DNA of 64,000 nt from Liolophura sinensis (GCF_032854445.1 NC_088300.1:65012984-65076983); one strand, 5' to 3'. Positions 1 to 14,900 are shown, counted from the first letter of the stretch. A program made the numbers and translations. Notes: generated by a model not told the origin, from the letters alone.

Positions 1-4
1 ATGA

Positions 5-222
5 AAACTATGCGAAAAACAGTTGAAGTTATAGCCCCAATACGAAATCATTTCTATTTATATAGTATATATAAGGAAAATGGCTATGTGGTTACCAGGA
101 CAACCGTGAAAATGGACAAACGTGAGTTGCTACACATCATCATCTGTGTACCTATGTATCCACTAAAAATTAAAACTGTACAAGGAAAACTTTAGGAGTT
201 ATAGCCCAGACACGAATACGGA
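5..222 (+). repeat. Dispersed repeat family C, copy 1
   Basis: GGCTATGTGGTTACCAGGAC, AAAATGGACAAACG, TATGTATCCACTAAAAATTA and GTTATAGCCCAGACACGAAT recur in the same order around 15,315-15,945 and, reversed, around 52,100-52,425. The nature of the element is unknown. Confidence 0.55.
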
Positions 223-1295
223 TGAGAATTGTCAGTGGAGCTGCAGGATTTGCAAACCTCAATGGTTATCCTAAATTCTTGAACAAAATATTTAGTTTTT
301 TGAGGTATATTACTATATCTTGAAATTTGGGTGAAGGGGAGACCTTGCAGGCCTTTGCAAGTCAGCACAACAAACCGCATCACTAAAACAGGGTTTAACC
401 AGATAACATTAGCTCATCAGTGTCTCTTTTAACACGGTGGTTGCACTATTTTCAAGTCTGTAGTGCTGCCGCAGTGAACCATCAGTGAACAGACTGAACA
501 TTGTGGGCGTAGTCCTGTCCCGTCAAGGCCGAATAACCAGCAAAGTCGGAACTAGGGCATACAGTAGGCACAATCTCAATGCTGTCAATCAAAACAACCC
601 GACGGATTATCACTGTCTCACCTTTGTATCAGTTTACAAGGTACTGTAATTCTTCAACCCCTTTGACCTCTAAAGTTCATTTTTCAGTGGAATTTGTACA
701 TACAGTTATACAGGAAAGTGGCGTCAAAAATGATTTCATTTTAATGTAAGCTTCATAAAACTGAGTGCAGTAGATTATTTCTCTATACCCCATGGTTGTC
801 TGGGAACGTTTCAAAATATCGGTCACCGTGGTGGTAAAGAAGATTAAAGCATTAGGGTAATCATACTTTGTGCAACACAGCTAGTTTACCCATCAAAATA
901 ATCAGTAGAAATTTGAATGGATCAGTTCTTAAATTTTGCACATCTAGATGGTGATGCCTCAACTTCTTCCTTATCACTGAACCTGTGTACCACTAAGAGT
1001 TCAAATCATTATAGCGTTTGCAATTTGTTGTGGCAAACTACAGTTTGAAGTCCTGAATATTTCTTTGTTTTATTTGATTGTTCTTTTGATTCAGTATTAA
1101 AAAATTACTCAATTACACGATGGTGCTTATGTTTATGGATGGAAGAATTGTTTAGAGTCAGAAGTTTGAAATCCCAAATGAAAATTTTCCCTTGGGAATT
1201 CCAGTATTTCTTGATCAGAATTCTGACCACACAAACGGCAAATCGGGTTGTGGAAATACTGAAACACACAAAAACAAAAACACCAGAAATTCTGT
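223..1295. other. Flanking DNA downstream of RRBP1
   Basis: No gene, RNA gene or strong repeat is visible. Short open frames at the left edge fall in repeat family C. Confidence 0.6.
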
Positions 1296-3988
1296 AAAGA
1301 CAGAAGGAAGTTTATTCACAAGCAGACGTCACCCATGATATCCCTGTGCCGACAAGGTCAGCGAAAAACCACTCGCCATCTGTAAGCTTTAATACACTAT
1401 AACAGCATTCATCATTAGTAATACCGACCATAGAATCAGCAGCAAAAGCGAACATGCAAAGCGAAAGCAGAGGACTATATGATCAAAATTCAAAACAAAG
1501 ACTGGCAAGATAACAAACTGCATATTTAGGACGTAGATTTCTTACAACAAGCCAGTTTCTTTGTTTTTCAGGAAACTATAGTGCTCCATATAGTGCTAAC
1601 ACCGAGAAACTATCCTCTGTCATGGATTATACATTTGTTCCAACATTATCACAATCAATCAATCAATCGACGCACAGAGTCAGATGGGGATGACTCTTCC
1701 AAGCTTAATCATGACCTGGGCTAGAGCAAAACAAAATGGCCTACAAACCTTATCTTGCTTTGGTCAATGCTTTAGAAATCAAGGATTCAAAAACTCACTG
1801 GGCAGTGAGAACAATTCAAGTAGTCTACCACTCATTTCTTTACATAAATAAAAATTACCCCCCCCCCCCCCAAAAAAAAACGAAAAAAAAAATTCTCTGT
1901 GTACATAGCTTTGAGTTTTTTTTCTTGCCTAAATTTAACTGCCTGCCAAGAAAAGAAATTCAAAAAATTGTTAAGAATTCACTAAGTCTTACATTTCAAT
2001 ACAGAGTTGAGGGACCCTTACCATTACAATTCAAGGGGCAAGACAGCTTCTATTGGACAGGCAATGATTCGCTCAGGAAAACAGGTTTCTACCTAAACCC
2101 TGTTACCATGGTTATACAGCTGTGCTCACAAGAAGATCTCTGAGCTAACATACAACAGTGCTAGCAGGGCAGTATGTTAATTACTTGTTTATATAATAGC
2201 ACCAATCATGTGATAATCATCTGATCTCTAATAAATAACTACGAGTTCTATTGCACAGAAGTAATTTATCTGTTCTACTATGAAATCCTTATCACCATGT
2301 CTTTGTCAAGCAGATTGGTTAGTCTGAGAATGGATATGTCAAACCAAATGCAATTAATACATATGAATCCTAAATTTGTAAACTGGACCAAGTAGGTTTG
2401 CTAAATTCAAGACCTGTAAATTTTCTTCTCATATTTACCTGGTTACCATGAAGCCTTCAGACAAAATTCACGTTAACTGAGTAACAGCACTCGACTCTTC
2501 CTTAGCGGGCAGTGTATCAAAGTAAAATTACGACCTGTGTAATTATAGAATTTGATTGTTGTTTTAACAATGCAAATCAACCAATCTGGTTGATCATCTT
2601 AATCTGAGATATTGCAAGTCCTATGAGTGAATTGCCACCCGATGAAAAGGAAGAGACAAAATACTTTCCAATCAAAGTTTATATAAGAGCTGTCAGGTGG
2701 AATCAATCTGTAGAATCACCCCTATGAACATGGTCACCTCGAAGGTATGCTGACATTTGCCACAGGTTCTTGGCAAGCGAAAAAGTGTACATGCAGAAGA
2801 GTATAGATATTGCTTATAACATTAGATTCACCAGTCTCCAATTCTTTTTAGCATTTCAATTAGTGCAACTTTCTGATCTGTCTCCCCATCAACTGGCCAA
2901 CTGGTTATGTGTAGATAGGGGGAAAAAAAATGCACATTCAACAACTGCCACAGAATATTTAAAACAATGAGGTCATTTTTTATGGGCTAATGAGAAATCA
3001 GGAAATATATATTCAGATCACCGGCTGAGTTCAAAAGAACCAACCTGACACAAGAGGTATATACAGTACATTTTGTGTGAAGACTGTCACATTGTTGTGG
3101 ACCATTTTCATTTCAATGGTTGTGGATCTACAGCAGGACTGTGGGTGCCACAAGTTTTCATGGCAAGGACCAAAACAGACTGTAAACTGTCAAACTTCAT
3201 CAAAACCGGATACTCTCACATAAATGAGCTAACTTCAAACAATTTAGCCTAGTTCACAAGTGTCAAACTAAAGTCTTAACCTTACACACAAAGTACATAT
3301 TCAATGAAAACCGGAAGTCTAGAACTGGCCAGATACAGAAGAATCGTAAAGTTAACCTAATAAAAATTAAGTCAAGTAAGTAAAATACCTACCAAGTCAA
3401 TGGGGCAACAACTGTGGTACTTTGTAATCAAGCCAAAATTTAAGTCTCATAAAAATACACTCAAATTTAACAGAAACATACACAAAGAGAACACTGTGAA
3501 CATTATCTTTTGAAATCATCAAAAACTCTTCTGAAATCCATGTGTTGCATCACTGGTGCAGTACTTTTAAAAAAGGGTAAACAAAACTGAACCAGTTTGT
3601 TTGAAAACAATAAAGAATGAAACAATTAACAGTAGCCAAAAAAAATAATAGTATACATAACATCTCCAAATGAAATAATTTTGCGACATAAATATAGCAT
3701 AGTGGGCTGTATTATCGATTAACAATAATGTAACTATTAAGACAGACAATAACAGAACAAGATATAAACAATAGGCCTATCTCTGATCAACTATAGTCTT
3801 ATGTGTAGTGACAATAAAATAGACTTGGTCCACAAATAAAATGCAATCGGTCCCATTAGCATAGGGATGAGAACATAAAATGGTGACCACTCTGGCGACA
3901 TAAAATCCTGGAGAGGAGCAGATCCATTTCAGCCTAGGAGGGGTGAACAGGTAACAAGTTCCTGTATCCATGGCGTCCAGCCGGTTCA
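1296..3988 (-). other. RRBP1: Probable RRBP1 3' UTR
   Basis: No coding potential is seen between the RRBP1 stop and an AATAAA signal (plus-strand TTTATT at 1,311-1,316). That signal is followed in the transcription direction by a GU-rich stretch (1,261-1,285), the usual arrangement at a cleavage site. The 2.7-kb length is an inference and nearer cleavage sites may exist. It includes a short C10 then A9 run near 1,859-1,879. Confidence 0.5.
1311..1316 (-). terminator. Candidate RRBP1 poly(A) signal AATAAA
   Basis: Minus-strand AATAAA with a T/G-rich downstream element 26-50 bases further on. Confidence 0.45.
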
Positions 3989-4027
3989 TTACACAGATGT
4001 TCCTACATCATTTCCCGCTGAAGCAGC
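3989..4027 (-). CDS. RRBP1: RRBP1 terminal coding exon 25, ends GTSV-stop
   Basis: 39 nt: AASAGNDVGTSV then TAA. Acceptor ATTCTTCAG, in phase with exon 24 across a 5.05-kb intron. Human RRBP1 also ends in GTSV as I remember it, which is the main reason to trust so short an exon. The last four residues fit a class I PDZ ligand (Thr at -2, Val at 0). Confidence 0.8.
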   Translation of the reverse strand, partial: AASAGNDVGTSV

Positions 4028-7000
4028 CTGAAGAATATGAATAAATGAATGATTAATTTAAGTTATAAACACAAATAAATTTACTTGCTACCATACTGAT
4101 AACAAACCACATATAAAGATAAAATTAAAAGGGTTCATAAGAACAGACTCCATCAAATCTATAATCATGTTTGAAACATTACATACAGTTGAACAAGTTA
4201 GTAGACAGAGTTAATGCAAAACATGTATTAAACAGATGAATTACAGATCATAAATTTTCACGCGGAATTACAACTTCTGAAAATTTGCCACAAGTTCAGA
4301 CTATTACTTCAAATTCAATAAAGATTTTTACTAAATCTTCAAGTTATCAAAAGACCAGTTTTCCAAGTTGTGGGCACAATGAAATTTTATATCTCTCTGA
4401 TGGCATAGGAAGAAATACAAGCCCAGAAAAAACAGGATTATCACACAAAACTCTTGAAAAAAAATTGATGATAAAACTTCACAAGACTAAAAGTAGCTCC
4501 CAAAATTCCACATAAATTAAGAACTCTGCAGGTGAGTTCTCAGTCTTCGGCAGATCACCCTTGTAAAATAAAAAGGTATGACATAACACCAAGGAGACTA
4601 ATAGTAAGAAAATCATGCAATTTAAGTACACAAAGTTGTGAAAACACAATGTTTTTGATTATACTGAGAATTATCTCCAGGAATTTCATCCCAACAACAT
4701 TACATCTGTTCACTTTTTACACTGCCAGTGTCTAGACCCCCTCTCTCCCAACCTCCAACAAATTACACTTTGATCATAGAGGAATGGGTTGAACAGTTCC
4801 TCTCCTTTGATGACAATGTCTCCTAACTATAAAGTCCTAACATTACGCCGTACTCAAGAATATTTCACCTATGCAACGGCTGACAGCCAATCTCAAATAA
4901 TACAGTGCAATAATATCATGGTTACCGTAAGCTTTCTGTCATCCTAGCATAATAAGTCTACATTCTATTACAAAAATCAAAATGTCAAGAAACTAACCCA
5001 CCCTAGCATGCCTCATTCCTTTGGTTCTGATAATGTCATCATTTTGATGATAAACATACTCTACATGTATAATGAATCGGTCACCCAACTTCAGCCCACT
5101 AACTCTTATTATTTTTCTAGCACTTTTTCAAAATAATGCTCTTAAAACAAACAAATTAAGTGAATGTAGAGGAAGAATATCACACAGTACGGTAGGTACC
5201 TCAATTTCATATTTTTTATTTGATACAGTAATGCTCATATAAAGAATGCAACATGCAAGTCAAAATGCTCATGATGCCTAATAACCTAATACGCTCAACT
5301 GGAAAAGAAATATGTATAATTATAAAAAAATATATAAACTAAATCTTTGTGTTGCTACTTACTAGAAAAGTCTGAGGCATATTAAACAAGCAGAATGTTA
5401 CAGCATAAAGTTATCCTGGTGGTTTAAGTCATTCTTCACAATGAAACACTGCCCCATTACGATGTAGTTCTAGTTAGTTTCCCGGAAACTGGCTAAAATT
5501 GTCAACAGAGCCCATGCTATGGTCCAATAGTCTATTCTTGCCAACATGAACTTGCAAACTGCAGCAATCCGATTCTATCAACACTCTACATTTTGAATCA
5601 CAGTTCGAAGTAGACAAATTGCACTCATTGAAATTCTAGGCCATTAAAATGCTAATCAAATATTCTGCAGAATTTGAATGTACATTCCCTTCAGCAGAAT
5701 TAAGACGCCAACAAAAACCTGTCCACATTTAGTTTATAAAAGGGAGGGATTTAGAACTGTTTCTACTGACCGTTTCTCCATTAAGCAGCTTGATATACCA
5801 CATTACACGTATCTTATCACACAACTATGGTAACAAAAAGACAGGGCAGGTGCTAATTCAGAGTATGGCTGGGGTATGACAGTTCTAATCACTATATGGC
5901 AGATCAGAGTCTCAATTTTCTAAATGATCCTAATTTTTCTGTGGACCAGTAGAATACTTTGAATTCAACTCTTCTTTAAAACACAGTGATCACACTGAAG
6001 GAAACATTACTGTTAAATTACCATTCATGATTCTGGAAGAGGAACAAAGAGAAGAACCTTGTAGCATCAGGCCAAATGTCTATAAGGCAACAGAACAATA
6101 GGTGACATTGACTCTGATCTGGTTTATCATTCTTCTGTAGTCTAGTCTACTTCACATTTCTTCATTTTTCCAAGCAATGTGAATAAGAATAGACAACAAG
6201 AGGGAAAACTAATCCTTAGACAAAGTTGGCCAACTTGGCCTGGATGGTTGGTAATGGGTGTTTTCATGTTGGGGACGGCTTCTGTTTGCTGGATAAACTC
6301 TCCTCTCACCCCAAAATAAAAGTTCTCATTAACAAGCCACTAGTTCATCACTAGTAAGCTTCTAGCAGTCACCTAGTTTTCATCTGCTGTGGGTTTGGGG
6401 CTACTTGAGTGGTCTGTCACAAAGTGACCATCCTGCAGTCCACATACCGGTGGCTTTAACCGGTAGAACTTTCCTTGTCCTAAAATTCAGGACTTTACTA
6501 TTGTTGGAAGTTGAAGCCTATAATAGGTTAGGTGAGGTGTAGGGCTTGGCAGGATGCCACGCAGTTGTATTCAATTTGGGCGAGGGGGATGGGCAGGGAT
6601 TTGGTGCAAGATCAAGGGGAGACAAGCTCTATCAAAGGACTGTACTCACCATAACTGCCTATTGAACGTGAAACAAAAAGACATAAAAAGCAGTGCATAA
6701 AAAATGCTGCAGCAGTGCATGTTTGAGAATTAAAGCTAAACAGCCACACAATTGACTAAAAATACACAAAATTGTTTTTAAAAACAGTATTCCCCCCCAT
6801 CCCACACCCCACCAAATTTCCTGACATGTGTCTCCTCCATTACTTTCAAAACTGCGTTTTCATTTCAAGGAATGAGACTTTATTGTTAAAATCATTAATT
6901 TTATGGATCATTGACATATTAGTAGATTAATGCATGCATTAATCTAAGATATCCCAGTAATTGAATAATCACTCTTGTTGTGTCTATGCCATTCTAATTA

Positions 7001-10000
7001 CAGGTACATACACTTTAAGGACTGGCATAGATCCCTTTTCACCCCGCCTTGTTCTTCCATTTCACATTATTTTTAAAGGTACATTGTCAGCATACTACTA
7101 AAGGCATTCACTCTTATTTACAACCATCCATAAATCACACAATGAAATCAAGCAAAGCAATTATTGCACAAGAAAGCAGATAACTGACAAATGAAACAAC
7201 CACCTGACACTAACATATTAGTCATGATCAATGACATAGCTCAACACACAAGTGATGAATGGAAAACAAATGCAAATAAAAAAAAATAAAATAAAATAAT
7301 TGAACACATGAATCAATATGAATGCTAACTGACTTGCCTTACAAGTGATAATGAATTAATCCCACAAATATCAGCAATGGGCCTTAAATTGAAACCAGTA
7401 AAACCATGAATCATGAGTGAAGACGGCCATGACGTGAAATATTATGCAACAAGGAAGCGGATTGGTCCCAAAAACCAGCCACATAGGGAGGGGTTAACAA
7501 CCAGCATGACCAATGAATGAAAAGCATTTTGCCAGCCCCTAGCCCAGCATCCCAGCCAAGCCTCCCTGGGCCCGGTGTGTCAGTGACAAGATATACCTGA
7601 GAGTAAACCCTTGTTACGGGGGCGCTAGAACAAGAAAGGAATTCTGATGAAGGAAACATGCTCTCATTGACAGATGTGTACATTTCCAATCATTAAGTCT
7701 AACAGAGATGTTCATGCTGAAACAAAGCGAACCAGGATTTTGAATCGTCGGTTTGGCTTATGGAATTTTTTTATTTGGGAGTGGGGGGGGGGAGGGTATG
7801 TTTTTGTATATAAAAAAACAAGAAGAATGAATTTCAGTTGAAATAACCTTACACATTGAGACTTACAGCCATGGTTCGATTTGCTAAAAATCCCAACACC
7901 TCAGTAAAGTCCATCTACTTCATCAATGTGTATACTGATATTTCGGTACATGACATAATTTTATTTTTACCATACAAATAAATGCAAGAATAATACTTAA
8001 TAGGGTACGTTAAAATACACTGTATGATGGGTGAAAGCTCAGGAAAATAGTTATAATCAAGTTTTCTCTTTGTGCATACAATCAGTCTGATAATGTTTTC
8101 ATTACAAGCACATCTACTACTGTTACTTAATCATACCTTGACTTAAATATCAATTGTATGAATATAAGATGTATAGAAGAAATATTTTTTAAATAAACTT
8201 GTTTACTTTTGACCAATTTCTTAAGTTTGTGGAGAAGCAGTTGTCTAATTTGCCATCAATGGTGATTAAAAACTGAATATTTCCACAACACAAAAGCTAC
8301 AGCGTGCAAAGCTAAACATGCTCAACGGCTAAATGGGATGGGATTTTGTGAAAAAGTGACAATATAAAACAAAGGACCCTACATATGCAGAACTGATTCA
8401 GTGCGACTTTTAAAAACAGAATTTAAGTGTCAGCTTCATCTCACACCAAATAGCAGACTTGAAACATGAAACTAGACAAAAGCAAAATACCCACAAGGAA
8501 AAAAAAAAGCTTGAGGAAGCAAATTTCTGTAATGGTGGCAAAATGAGCTAATTTACACAAGGAATTAGTAGTGGAATGCTCCGGTAAGGATATCTTTTCT
8601 TCCGGACCAAAGAACTGTCAACCTAGTTTACTCACGCTTCATGGAAACACTACCAAGATGTGCACACAAGGACAGGTCCTTAATGTTCATACCCAATAGG
8701 TGTATCACATTACACTTCTCACAAAGACCCTGGGTACTACATCCTAACCATTACACTCTTAATCAACTCCATCCCAACAAGATGTCAAAGCACTACAGAC
8801 AGACTCACTGAAAAGCCACCTTATCCACATCATCTTTCAAGCTATCACAACAAAGGAATAAAGAAAAACTACTTTCACAAAACACTGTGGCACAATATGT
8901 GGACATGGATCATACAGTTATCGAGCTTTCTCATCTGAAATGTGACAACATGGTTCAAGCATACATATAACTACATTATATATTAAGCGTGCAGGCCTAT
9001 GTACCAACAACAACAACAGCTGTGTCCCCCAATTCACTGCATGACATATTAAGTATCAGGTATCTGTTTCTTTCACTTACCAGTCTCTGGCTGAGCTGTC
9101 GATTAGCCATGATTTCTCTCTCCAGCTGTTTTTGTGTATCAGCTAGTTTGGCTTTTAACTGCAAAATGGAATGAAATGCAATAATTTCAATGAAAGCGAA
9201 CACCAAAACGTTCTGTCATGTTATGTAGTAATACAGAATTATTCTCAAGAAAATGAAGGAACAAAAATGAGAAACTTAGTGACTGCGTTGTACACAGGTT
9301 TATAAGTCTCAACAAGACTCTTATCCCATAATATATCTTGTAAATAAAAACATCAGTCCAAATTTTAAGACGATATGCCATGTTGAATTCTTTAGACAAT
9401 TTTGAACAACCTGCCACAGTTTTTGCAGGATTCCTATAAAAAACCCCAAAGCATGGAAGTCTTACAGAAATGCTTTAAAAAACAAAGAAACATTTCTTCA
9501 TTAGGCATGTACAATACATGAAAAGTATCAGCCTCATATCAGTCAAAATGGAGGAAATGAACAATCAATACAAGTGTATGTATTACCGGGACCTGAATAC
9601 TCACTGAATCTGCATCTACGGGTCCTGTTCCATTCTACAATAGGAGAATGACAGACATAACTAGATATGTACCGCCTGCACAAGGACAGGTGTGACAATC
9701 AATAGCAATTACATTGATCTGTTTCTGAGAAATCTTTTCCAGGATGTTCAAGTCTATTTGTGGCAGCAATCATCACAATGGAGGCTTTACCCTGACATAG
9801 TGTCTACAATCCTTATTGCTAGTTTATTTATATGGGTTGGGTTTAATCTTATACTTGAGAACATTTCGCTTTTCGGATGATAATCAGTTTTTATTGATAG
9901 AGGAACTTCCCAAGGTTGAACCAGTGGCATTTGCCAAGTAAGTGACTACAGATCTTAACCTGTCTGCTGGGCTTAACGTGTAATGCCACATGGGTGGCAG

Positions 10001-11921
10001 TCAAATTATCTCAAATTTGTAGGGCTTCTGGGAAGGGCAAATTGTACAATGGGGAACTCATAAAGCTTGTATCAAGACAATCCAAAGATGTGAACTCATT
10101 AATCCTTCCCTTCATTACGTCACACTTATGTGTGCTCATACATCATATAACAGGTACACCAGCACTAAAACGTCACAAACGAAAACGATGCATTCTACTG
10201 TCGTTTGGACCGTCTGTGTAGCTCATCCTCGAGTCTCCCATTGTACAATCGCTTGGAATAAAGGCTTTACAATATATATCATATCCAATCTTTTAAGCCC
10301 GCATTTAATGATCATTCCAGTACCTTGCCAGAGGCACAGTTACTTAAGCGAGATGCAGATGTGGTGAACAGCTAGAGCACTATTGCCAGAACAGGTGTTT
10401 ATACTGCACAGTGACTCCTATCATGCCTTCACCACAATCATGTACGTACCTTGAGAGCCAGTTGGTCCTGCAGCTGCTTGACTAGTCGCTGCTCCTCCGC
10501 CAGCGCATCCTGGCCGATTTTCACTGTTCCGTTTAACCTCACAACATTTGAGGACAACTCTTTATTTCGCTTCTTCTCTACTTCCACCTGAGCCTGTAAT
10601 TCTGCTATCAACTGGAGAAAATGTAATTGAATGTGTCAATTAATTACACTTAGACATGTCGTAAAGAATTGAAAAATTCATTTGCGCAGGACTCGTTGAA
10701 CGTTGCCACTTTTACCTTTCAGAACAAATTACATGCATATCTTCTAGGATGGATTACACAGCCAAATTAATCTGTTGTAATAAAAAATGCACACAATTTG
10801 TTTCTTTTCTACATGTTTTTTGTTGGGGGTATGACACGCTAACCCATGAAAACAATGATTTTATTTGTATCTAATGCCTGTGAATTCCAAATCTGGTGCA
10901 CTGGTTCACTACTAGCCTAACTACTAACTTCTTTCAAAAAACGCATCTATCAAAAAACTTAGCGTATCTATCTTTTATACATTTTCTTTACACAGATGTG
11001 TTAAAATGATATAAACAGATGGGTTTTACAAATGATCTAACAGAACAATGATTGTTGAGCCTCCTTGAAACAAATTTCATCAGTATGGACAAGCTGGAAA
11101 AATATGTTTTTTCCATGTTTTACTCACCTTTTTAAGGGCTGAGAGATCTACATCTGATTTCTCTCCGTCTTGAAGCTGTGTTTGTAAAACGGTAATACGG
11201 TTCTCCAACTGCAGAGCAATAAAAGATGTAGCAGCTTTATACAATGTTCAAACCATATGAATATAAAATCATATTACAGCTCATTCCACTTAAAATTGTT
11301 GACTTCATAATGTATAATTATTCATACAAGTGTTTGTGTCGAAGCTTGGTTCCTTAGATGAAGATATTTTCAAACTTTAAAAAAAAATTTGGTCAAATTG
11401 TATAACTATAACTAGAAAATGTGTCAGCCCCATCATGTTTCAACTTCTTGATGACCTTGACCTTTGGATCAATATTCGTCCAAAATCATTGAGTTCCACC
11501 TAAAACATCACTGATCAAGCGTGGATCAGTTACAGTGAAAGCGACATTTACCCGAATGATCCAGTGAGTGCTCCTACCTTAGTTTACATGGCCACAATAT
11601 GGCTGAAATATCGCACATGTGGTGTTCAGCCATACTCATTCATTCATTCATTTAGAATGTGTACACATTACATTTTGGTTACATTGTTGTACAGAACACT
11701 TCCCAGAATGTTGTCTTACCTCTATCACCTGGAGGTCAGCTTCGTTTTTCTTCTCCTCAGCCACCTGTAACTGCTGTCTCAAGGATGTGACAGTTTCTTG
11801 GAGCTACAAGAAAAACAAAAACATCAACATACATCTTAATTCACCATTTGAGGCATGCTTTCACATGAGGACAGTCCTAACTGTATTAAGGGAATTATCC
11901 AAGGCAAATCTGATATTCTTT

Positions 11922-11979
<58 letters not shown>

Positions 11980-14900
11980 CACTCAGAGATGTTTTGAAAA
12001 GATTATAAAAAATATATAAATAAACCGCACTGTTTTCATGGATAAGGTTTAGTGGTCTTTCACAAAATTTACATTACTATTCTCTTAGCTTTCAGCTTTA
12101 GCAACAGTTCAGCCAGGGAGCTGGATATGAAAACCTGACCTCAGTACTTCAGATAATATTTTCACGAATCTTCATGAATCCATTCATGTTTTAAAAAATC
12201 ATGGTCATAATTATACAATTTTGATCAATTTGATACATTCGAGCAGAGGCAAAAGAAAACTCACATCTGAACTTGAGCTGGACTGCTGAGCTTCAGATAA
12301 TTGGATTTGTAAAGACGATATTTTAGTTTGAGCCTGAAATGGAGAAGAAAGATTTTACAATTTTTGCAACAGAGTGCAGGCTTTAGTATGCCTGCACACA
12401 GTCCCTGCTGTTTTAAAAAATTGTTACTATCTTACCATCTGTCATACAAATATATGTACACCGAGCAATACACTAAATGATCCAAAATTTCATCCATGAC
12501 GAACTTTTTCATTTCCACAATTCTACTGATTTTAGAAAGGTGTGCTGTTTGTTTGAAAAGCAGGATGACATCCTAGGGAAATCTAAGTTTCAGCACCAAA
12601 TGTAACACTTTATGAAATTTATTTGCCTAAAAAAATGCCCCACTTTATATCATTTAGGGTGAGTAATGTTTACATCATTTCTCCATCTATAGCTACTTTT
12701 CTCAGTAGCTACTTTTGAGACTAGAATAAACTGGATGTTAAAACAGAAGTATTCAATGAAGTACCTCAGACAACTGTTTCTGTACAGTGGTATATTTTGT
12801 CTCAGAGGACTTTAGCTGGCTCTCCATGGATATGATTTTCTCCTCCATCTGAAAGCCATGAAACAGAAAAACACATTACAAAATAATAACACAAATTATC
12901 AGATGTGAAACAGCACCCAGAAACAGTGCATCCTTCGCAGACAGAATTCAGAATCTTTCGTTGGGTCAGCCAATGTGTACAAGACCTACCACTCCTGTGC
13001 AAAGGGAAGCAAATAGAGCCTGACGAGGTGTGAAGAAAGTTATGTAAAATGTATTTATGAGATTTGGGAAAGCAGGCCTCCAGATCTATCTTAAACACAG
13101 TTCATGTTGAGTGACACTGTCACAATATTACCTCAAAGTACGACAGACTATCTCATCAAGGAGTCAAGTACATCAGTAGCTTGGATATATGATAAACAAA
13201 ACACATCATCTTTAACCAATGTTTTCACCTATAAAATTGCGACTCTTAAGTAAAATCCCTTATTTCATCTACCAATCACAGCAAGGCCTTGTCATCACTA
13301 CCATGAAGGCACAATTCACACTACATATGATGGGTGTGGGAGTTTGTCTGTGGGGTTGTCCCTGGGTGGGTTGGGAGAGGACAGAAAACGAAACTAAAAT
13401 CAAAATTAAAACCAACACCTTTATATTACTACATTACACAAAAGCTTCCTGGACAGAGTAAAAGCTTTACTTACATTCTTGTCAGATTATTATTTGATTT
13501 AAGCTGCTCTTGTTAATGAAGGTGAAGTGTTGTACATACAGAGAACACACTTGTGAAACCATAACAGCTTGTAAAGTGCCTGATAAAACTTTCAGGTATA
13601 TGAAATGAAATCTAAGAAAAAGATCGCCTCCATTGCCAGGATTTGAGCCACCAAATTATGTGATCTTTATATGACTGACCAGGTCATACCTTACCACTGA
13701 TCAAATTAAAACCACAACATGGTAACCAGTGAACAAAGAAAAAACGCTACAGTAAGGCCACCACAGAGAGATAGAAATAGATAGAGAGAGATAAGAAGCA
13801 AATGACTTGACCCCAGCTACGGTGATTAACAAAACGCATACCTCTTCTACAATGGTCTTAAGACTTTTCTCGACACACCTGTACGTGAAGCCCAGGTGGT
13901 CGAGATCCTGAGAGGCAACAGATGGATAATTTCAAGTGAAAATGTAAACTCAAACATGGATTTGTCAGCTAAAATAGTTGTGCATAAGCATCTACAGTCT
14001 ACATTAATCTGCATTTATAAAATGCATCTACAGGCAAAGAGTACAACCTATAACTCTGTGCTTTGTTATGAACAAAATACACAGTGCAAATATACTATTA
14101 TAAATATATAATATACACATGTAGCCGAGAAGTGGTACCCAAAAATTTGTGTTATGCCATGAACAAAATAAAATGTGCTGTAATGTATCTGAAAAGTATG
14201 AACCAAAAATTTCATGTGAAGAAAACTACAGTTAAGAATGTTGTGATCAGAATTCAATGCCTTTTCAATGCCTTACACATAATTTCACTGATTGGCATTT
14301 ATCGATTTTGACACATACTGCACTTTTATGATCTAAATCAGGTGGATGGGTAGGAGACACAGAGCAGATCCTATCAGAGAGCTGTCCTGAAAGTCCTATA
14401 TAAAAATTCAAAGGGCTGATAACATTTATTTAATAATCTGATCAGTGTTTTATGCCAATATTTCACTTATACCAAGACAACCAGCATTATGGTGGGAAGA
14501 AACTGAGCAGAGTCAGTCATGCTGTACGCAACAGTAATTCATACCTCATTACTCCCAGCTGACTTGGAGAACTCTTCTGTTAACGAGAGCAACTCCTGTC
14601 GAGTCTGAAGCCAAAATACATCAAGGTTTACATTTTTACCATACTCTTACGGTTATCTAACTTCTTCACTTGTAGGATAAAGTGGTGATCTCTTCTGTTA
14701 ACGAGAGCAACTCCTGTCGAGACTGAAGCCAAAATACACTTACATTTTTACCATACTCTTACAGTTATCTAACTTCTTCACTTGTAGGATAAAGTGGTGA
14801 TCTCTTATGTTAACGAGAGCAACTCCTGTCGAGACTGAAGCCAAAATACGCTTACATTTTTACCATACTCTTACGGTTATCTAACTTCTTCACTTGTAGG

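Noticed and set aside
7411-7689. Minus-strand frame of 92 codons in the last RRBP1 intron, considered as an alternative terminal exon
   Set aside because: It has an AG-like start but reads as low-confidence sequence with no family similarity, while the 3,989 exon gives the expected GTSV end in phase.
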